Below, piece after piece: positions 62,651-64,000 of a stretch of 64,000 nucleotides of DNA. The DNA is from an uncultured Lachnospiraceae bacterium. GTDB lineage: Bacteria > Bacillota > Clostridia > Lachnospirales > Lachnospiraceae. Position 1 is the stretch's first letter. Every line of letters starts with the position of its first letter. Location: assembly GCA_910586555.1 (NCBI GenBank), contig CAJUJY010000004.1, positions 48,319 through 112,318 on the forward strand, given 5' to 3'. Both the position numbers and the translations under genes were made by a program. Below the pieces are notes generated by a model. The model was not told the DNA's origin. It did no database searches and worked only from the letters and a program-made list of their open reading frames with translations.

Positions 62651-62728
62651 GTATTATTTATTATTCTTATAAATTATAATGCCATTTATCCTGCAAGGTA
62701 TGGATAAATGGCATTATTATATAAAAAC

Positions 62729-62762
62729 GGGGTATAAGAAAACATATATTCCCTTATACCCC
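62729..62762 (-). terminator. Terminator of cheY
   Basis: Perfect 10-bp arms GGGGTATAAG and CTTATACCCC lie about 55 bases after the cheY stop, with a T-run on the minus strand. Confidence 0.8.
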
Positions 62763-62818
62763 TGTCATAGACTCTAATGCAATATCTAAAACTGACATCT
62801 TTATTATGTAACGGGTGG

Positions 62819-63181
62819 CTAACCAATAACTTTCTGGACGGCTTCTAAAACCCTGTCCGCCTGGAATGGCTTGACTATAAAGTCCTTTGCACCATTCTGG
62901 ATAGCTTCAATAACCATTGCCTGCTGTCCCATTGCAGAACACATAATAACATTTGCACCGGCATCTACTTCCTTTATCTTTTTAAGAGCCTGTATACCAT
63001 CCATCTCTGGCATTGTAATATCAAGTGTAACCAGGTCTGGCTTTAACTCGCTGTACTTCTGGACTGCAACAACACCATTCTCAGCCTCTCCTACAACGTT
63101 ATAACCACCTTTTGTCAGGATATCTTTTACCATCATTCGCATGAACGCTGCATCATCAACTATTAAAATATTATTTCCCAT
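62819..63181 (-). CDS. cheY: Chemotaxis response regulator CheY
   Basis: CheY is phosphorylated by CheA and acts on the flagellar motor. The 120-residue protein is a single receiver domain with the acid pair Asp9/Asp10, phosphorylation site Asp54 (LVTLDITMPEMDG), Ser82 and Lys104 (FIVKPF). The start MGNNILIVDDAAFMRMM has GGGAG seven bases upstream; two earlier in-frame ATGs were rejected on spacing. It stands alone with its own promoter and terminator. Confidence 0.93.
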   Translation of the reverse strand: MGNNILIVDDAAFMRMMVKDILTKGGYNVVGEAENGVVAVQKYSELKPDLVTLDITMPEMDGIQALKKIKEVDAGANVIMCSAMGQQAMVIEAIQNGAKDFIVKPFQADRVLEAVQKVIG

Positions 63182-63325
63182 GGTCATTCTCCCTTGCATA
63201 AATTATTATCAAGTCCCATGTGTAACAAATCCACCCACAAATCTATTACACTCTCTGTAAATGGAACTCTTAGAAAACTTCATTCTTCTTTAGTCAGTCT
63301 TATTTGACTACAACTCTTATAATAG

Positions 63326-63354
63326 ATTATATATCTTTTGGGTAACCGTGTCAA
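63326..63354 (-). promoter_or_regulatory. Sigma-A promoter of cheY
   Basis: A consensus TTGACA and TATAAT pair with a 17-base gap lies about 145 bases ahead of the cheY start on the minus strand, leaving a leader of roughly 140 bases. No flagellar sigma-factor site was seen. Confidence 0.75.
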
Positions 63355-63417
63355 GTAAATTGGACTTATCAAAATTATTTTATGATACATCATATTTTTC
63401 TGGTTTTTATATATAAA

Positions 63418-63870
63418 TCAGAAATACTTGCGGCTTCCCCATAAATTTCCTTTTTTCAAATCAATATACTCACCATATGCTTTTTCAAGCATTTGTTTTT
63501 CATTTGAAAATTTTAACAAATGGTATGCTTCATGATATTTATAATACCCTGAATCTTCAAAATATTCTTCGCGCTGTGGTTTGCTATAATAACTGTCAGC
63601 CATCATAAGATACCAGTGTACATCTTTAACAACCGTGTCTTTTGGTGTACTAAAACTGTACTGGCTTTTACCAACATATTTAATTATATTAGCCGATACT
63701 CCGGTTTCCTCACGTACCTCACGTAGTGCTGTTTCATTGTATTCTTCACCTTCTTCAACAGTTCCTTTTGGAAGAACCCATCCTTCATAACGATTTCTAT
63801 AATTTTTATATAGTAGCAAAATCTTTCCCCGGAAAATTACCACACCGCCACAACTAATTGCCTCAATCAT
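63418..63870 (-). CDS. NUDIX hydrolase
   Basis: NUDIX enzymes hydrolyse nucleoside diphosphates linked to other groups. The 150-residue protein has the complete NUDIX box from GTVEEGEEYNETALREVREE to the following TGV. The start MIEAISCGGVVIFRGKILLL has AGGAGG upstream; 24 codons of in-frame extension were rejected. Diadenosine tetraphosphate hydrolase-like activity is plausible but not shown. Confidence 0.92.
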   Translation of the reverse strand: MIEAISCGGVVIFRGKILLLYKNYRNRYEGWVLPKGTVEEGEEYNETALREVREETGVSANIIKYVGKSQYSFSTPKDTVVKDVHWYLMMADSYYSKPQREEYFEDSGYYKYHEAYHLLKFSNEKQMLEKAYGEYIDLKKGNLWGSRKYF

Positions 63871-64000
63871 TGCAAATCCTCCTGGTTGGTGTGAACACAT
63901 TTCATACAGTATACATCTTTTTCTGGTTATTTGCAACGCCAAATATAATTTATATACAAAAGCTGTCCCGTAATCTTATATAATTATACAGCCAGCAGGA

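Overview
The window is a chromosomal segment of a low-GC Firmicute, most likely a spore-forming and motile member of the Lachnospiraceae (Clostridium cluster XIVa). Supporting genes are spoIVA, the prmC-DUF1385-rpmE-rho order, a glmS ribozyme ahead of glmS, DUF5685, DUF4317 and CD3324-family proteins, a methyl-accepting chemotaxis protein and a CheY. No rRNA, CRISPR array or complete prophage is visible. Genus cannot be resolved from the sequence alone.

Layout. 0-4 kb: prmC (cut by the window edge), a DUF1385 membrane protein, rpmE and rho, all on the minus strand. 4.2-5.6 kb: a 579-bp structured repeat (element A), a protein of unknown function and a short hairpin repeat. 5.6-11.1 kb: argG, then glmS preceded by its self-cleaving ribozyme, then spoIVA. 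11.4-17.4 kb: rpsU, an ABC-class ATPase, a broken Rpn-type nuclease and a large RCC1-repeat surface protein broken by four in-frame stops. 17.8-21.6 kb: a tight seven-gene run (zinc-ribbon membrane protein, DUF5685, J-domain protein, a 76-residue protein, a ThyX-like protein, a FlK-like thioesterase and a cyclophilin). 22-27 kb: a membrane protein, pncB, a DUF1858 protein and an MFS transporter. 27.2-32.7 kb is the most mobile part: two identical tRNA-Gly genes, a truncated DUF4317 protein, element B (a second, larger copy of element A carrying a nested repeat), a TnpB-only IS200/IS605-type element with a small divergent DNA-binding protein, and an orphan large serine recombinase. 32.7-42.6 kb: pyk, a class A penicillin-binding protein, a nitronate monooxygenase-like enzyme, a ParA-like ATPase, a bacteriohemerythrin and the PnuC/NadR nicotinamide riboside pair. 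42.8-45.9 kb: a sugar-binding lipoprotein directly followed by a chemoreceptor. 46.1-49.0 kb: five small genes, mostly of unknown function. 49-51.4 kb: metY and cysK for sulfur assimilation. 51.6-56.9 kb: an antitoxin remnant, a PD-(D/E)XK nuclease-type protein, an abundant-looking secreted protein with a long leader, a CD3324-family regulator and mnmA. 57-64 kb: a membrane-anchored glycerophosphodiesterase, a PF06541 membrane protein, a MATE pump with its divergent MerR regulator, tRNA-Leu, cheY and a NUDIX hydrolase.

Two families of non-coding repeats stand out. The first is the A/B element: two copies in opposite orientation, bounded by the inverted repeat GATAATTTATAGTTATC, in which several helices differ in sequence between copies but keep base pairing. 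That is the mark of a conserved structured RNA, or of DNA folding selected as a mobile element. The second is a family of about 55-180-bp nested hairpins found in at least seven intergenic positions; one copy sits inside element B between two TGGCATT heptamers. These, and the TnpB element whose right end lies about 22 bp from element B, are the best candidates for something undescribed. Calls rest on reading the sequence and recalling family motifs; no database search was possible.
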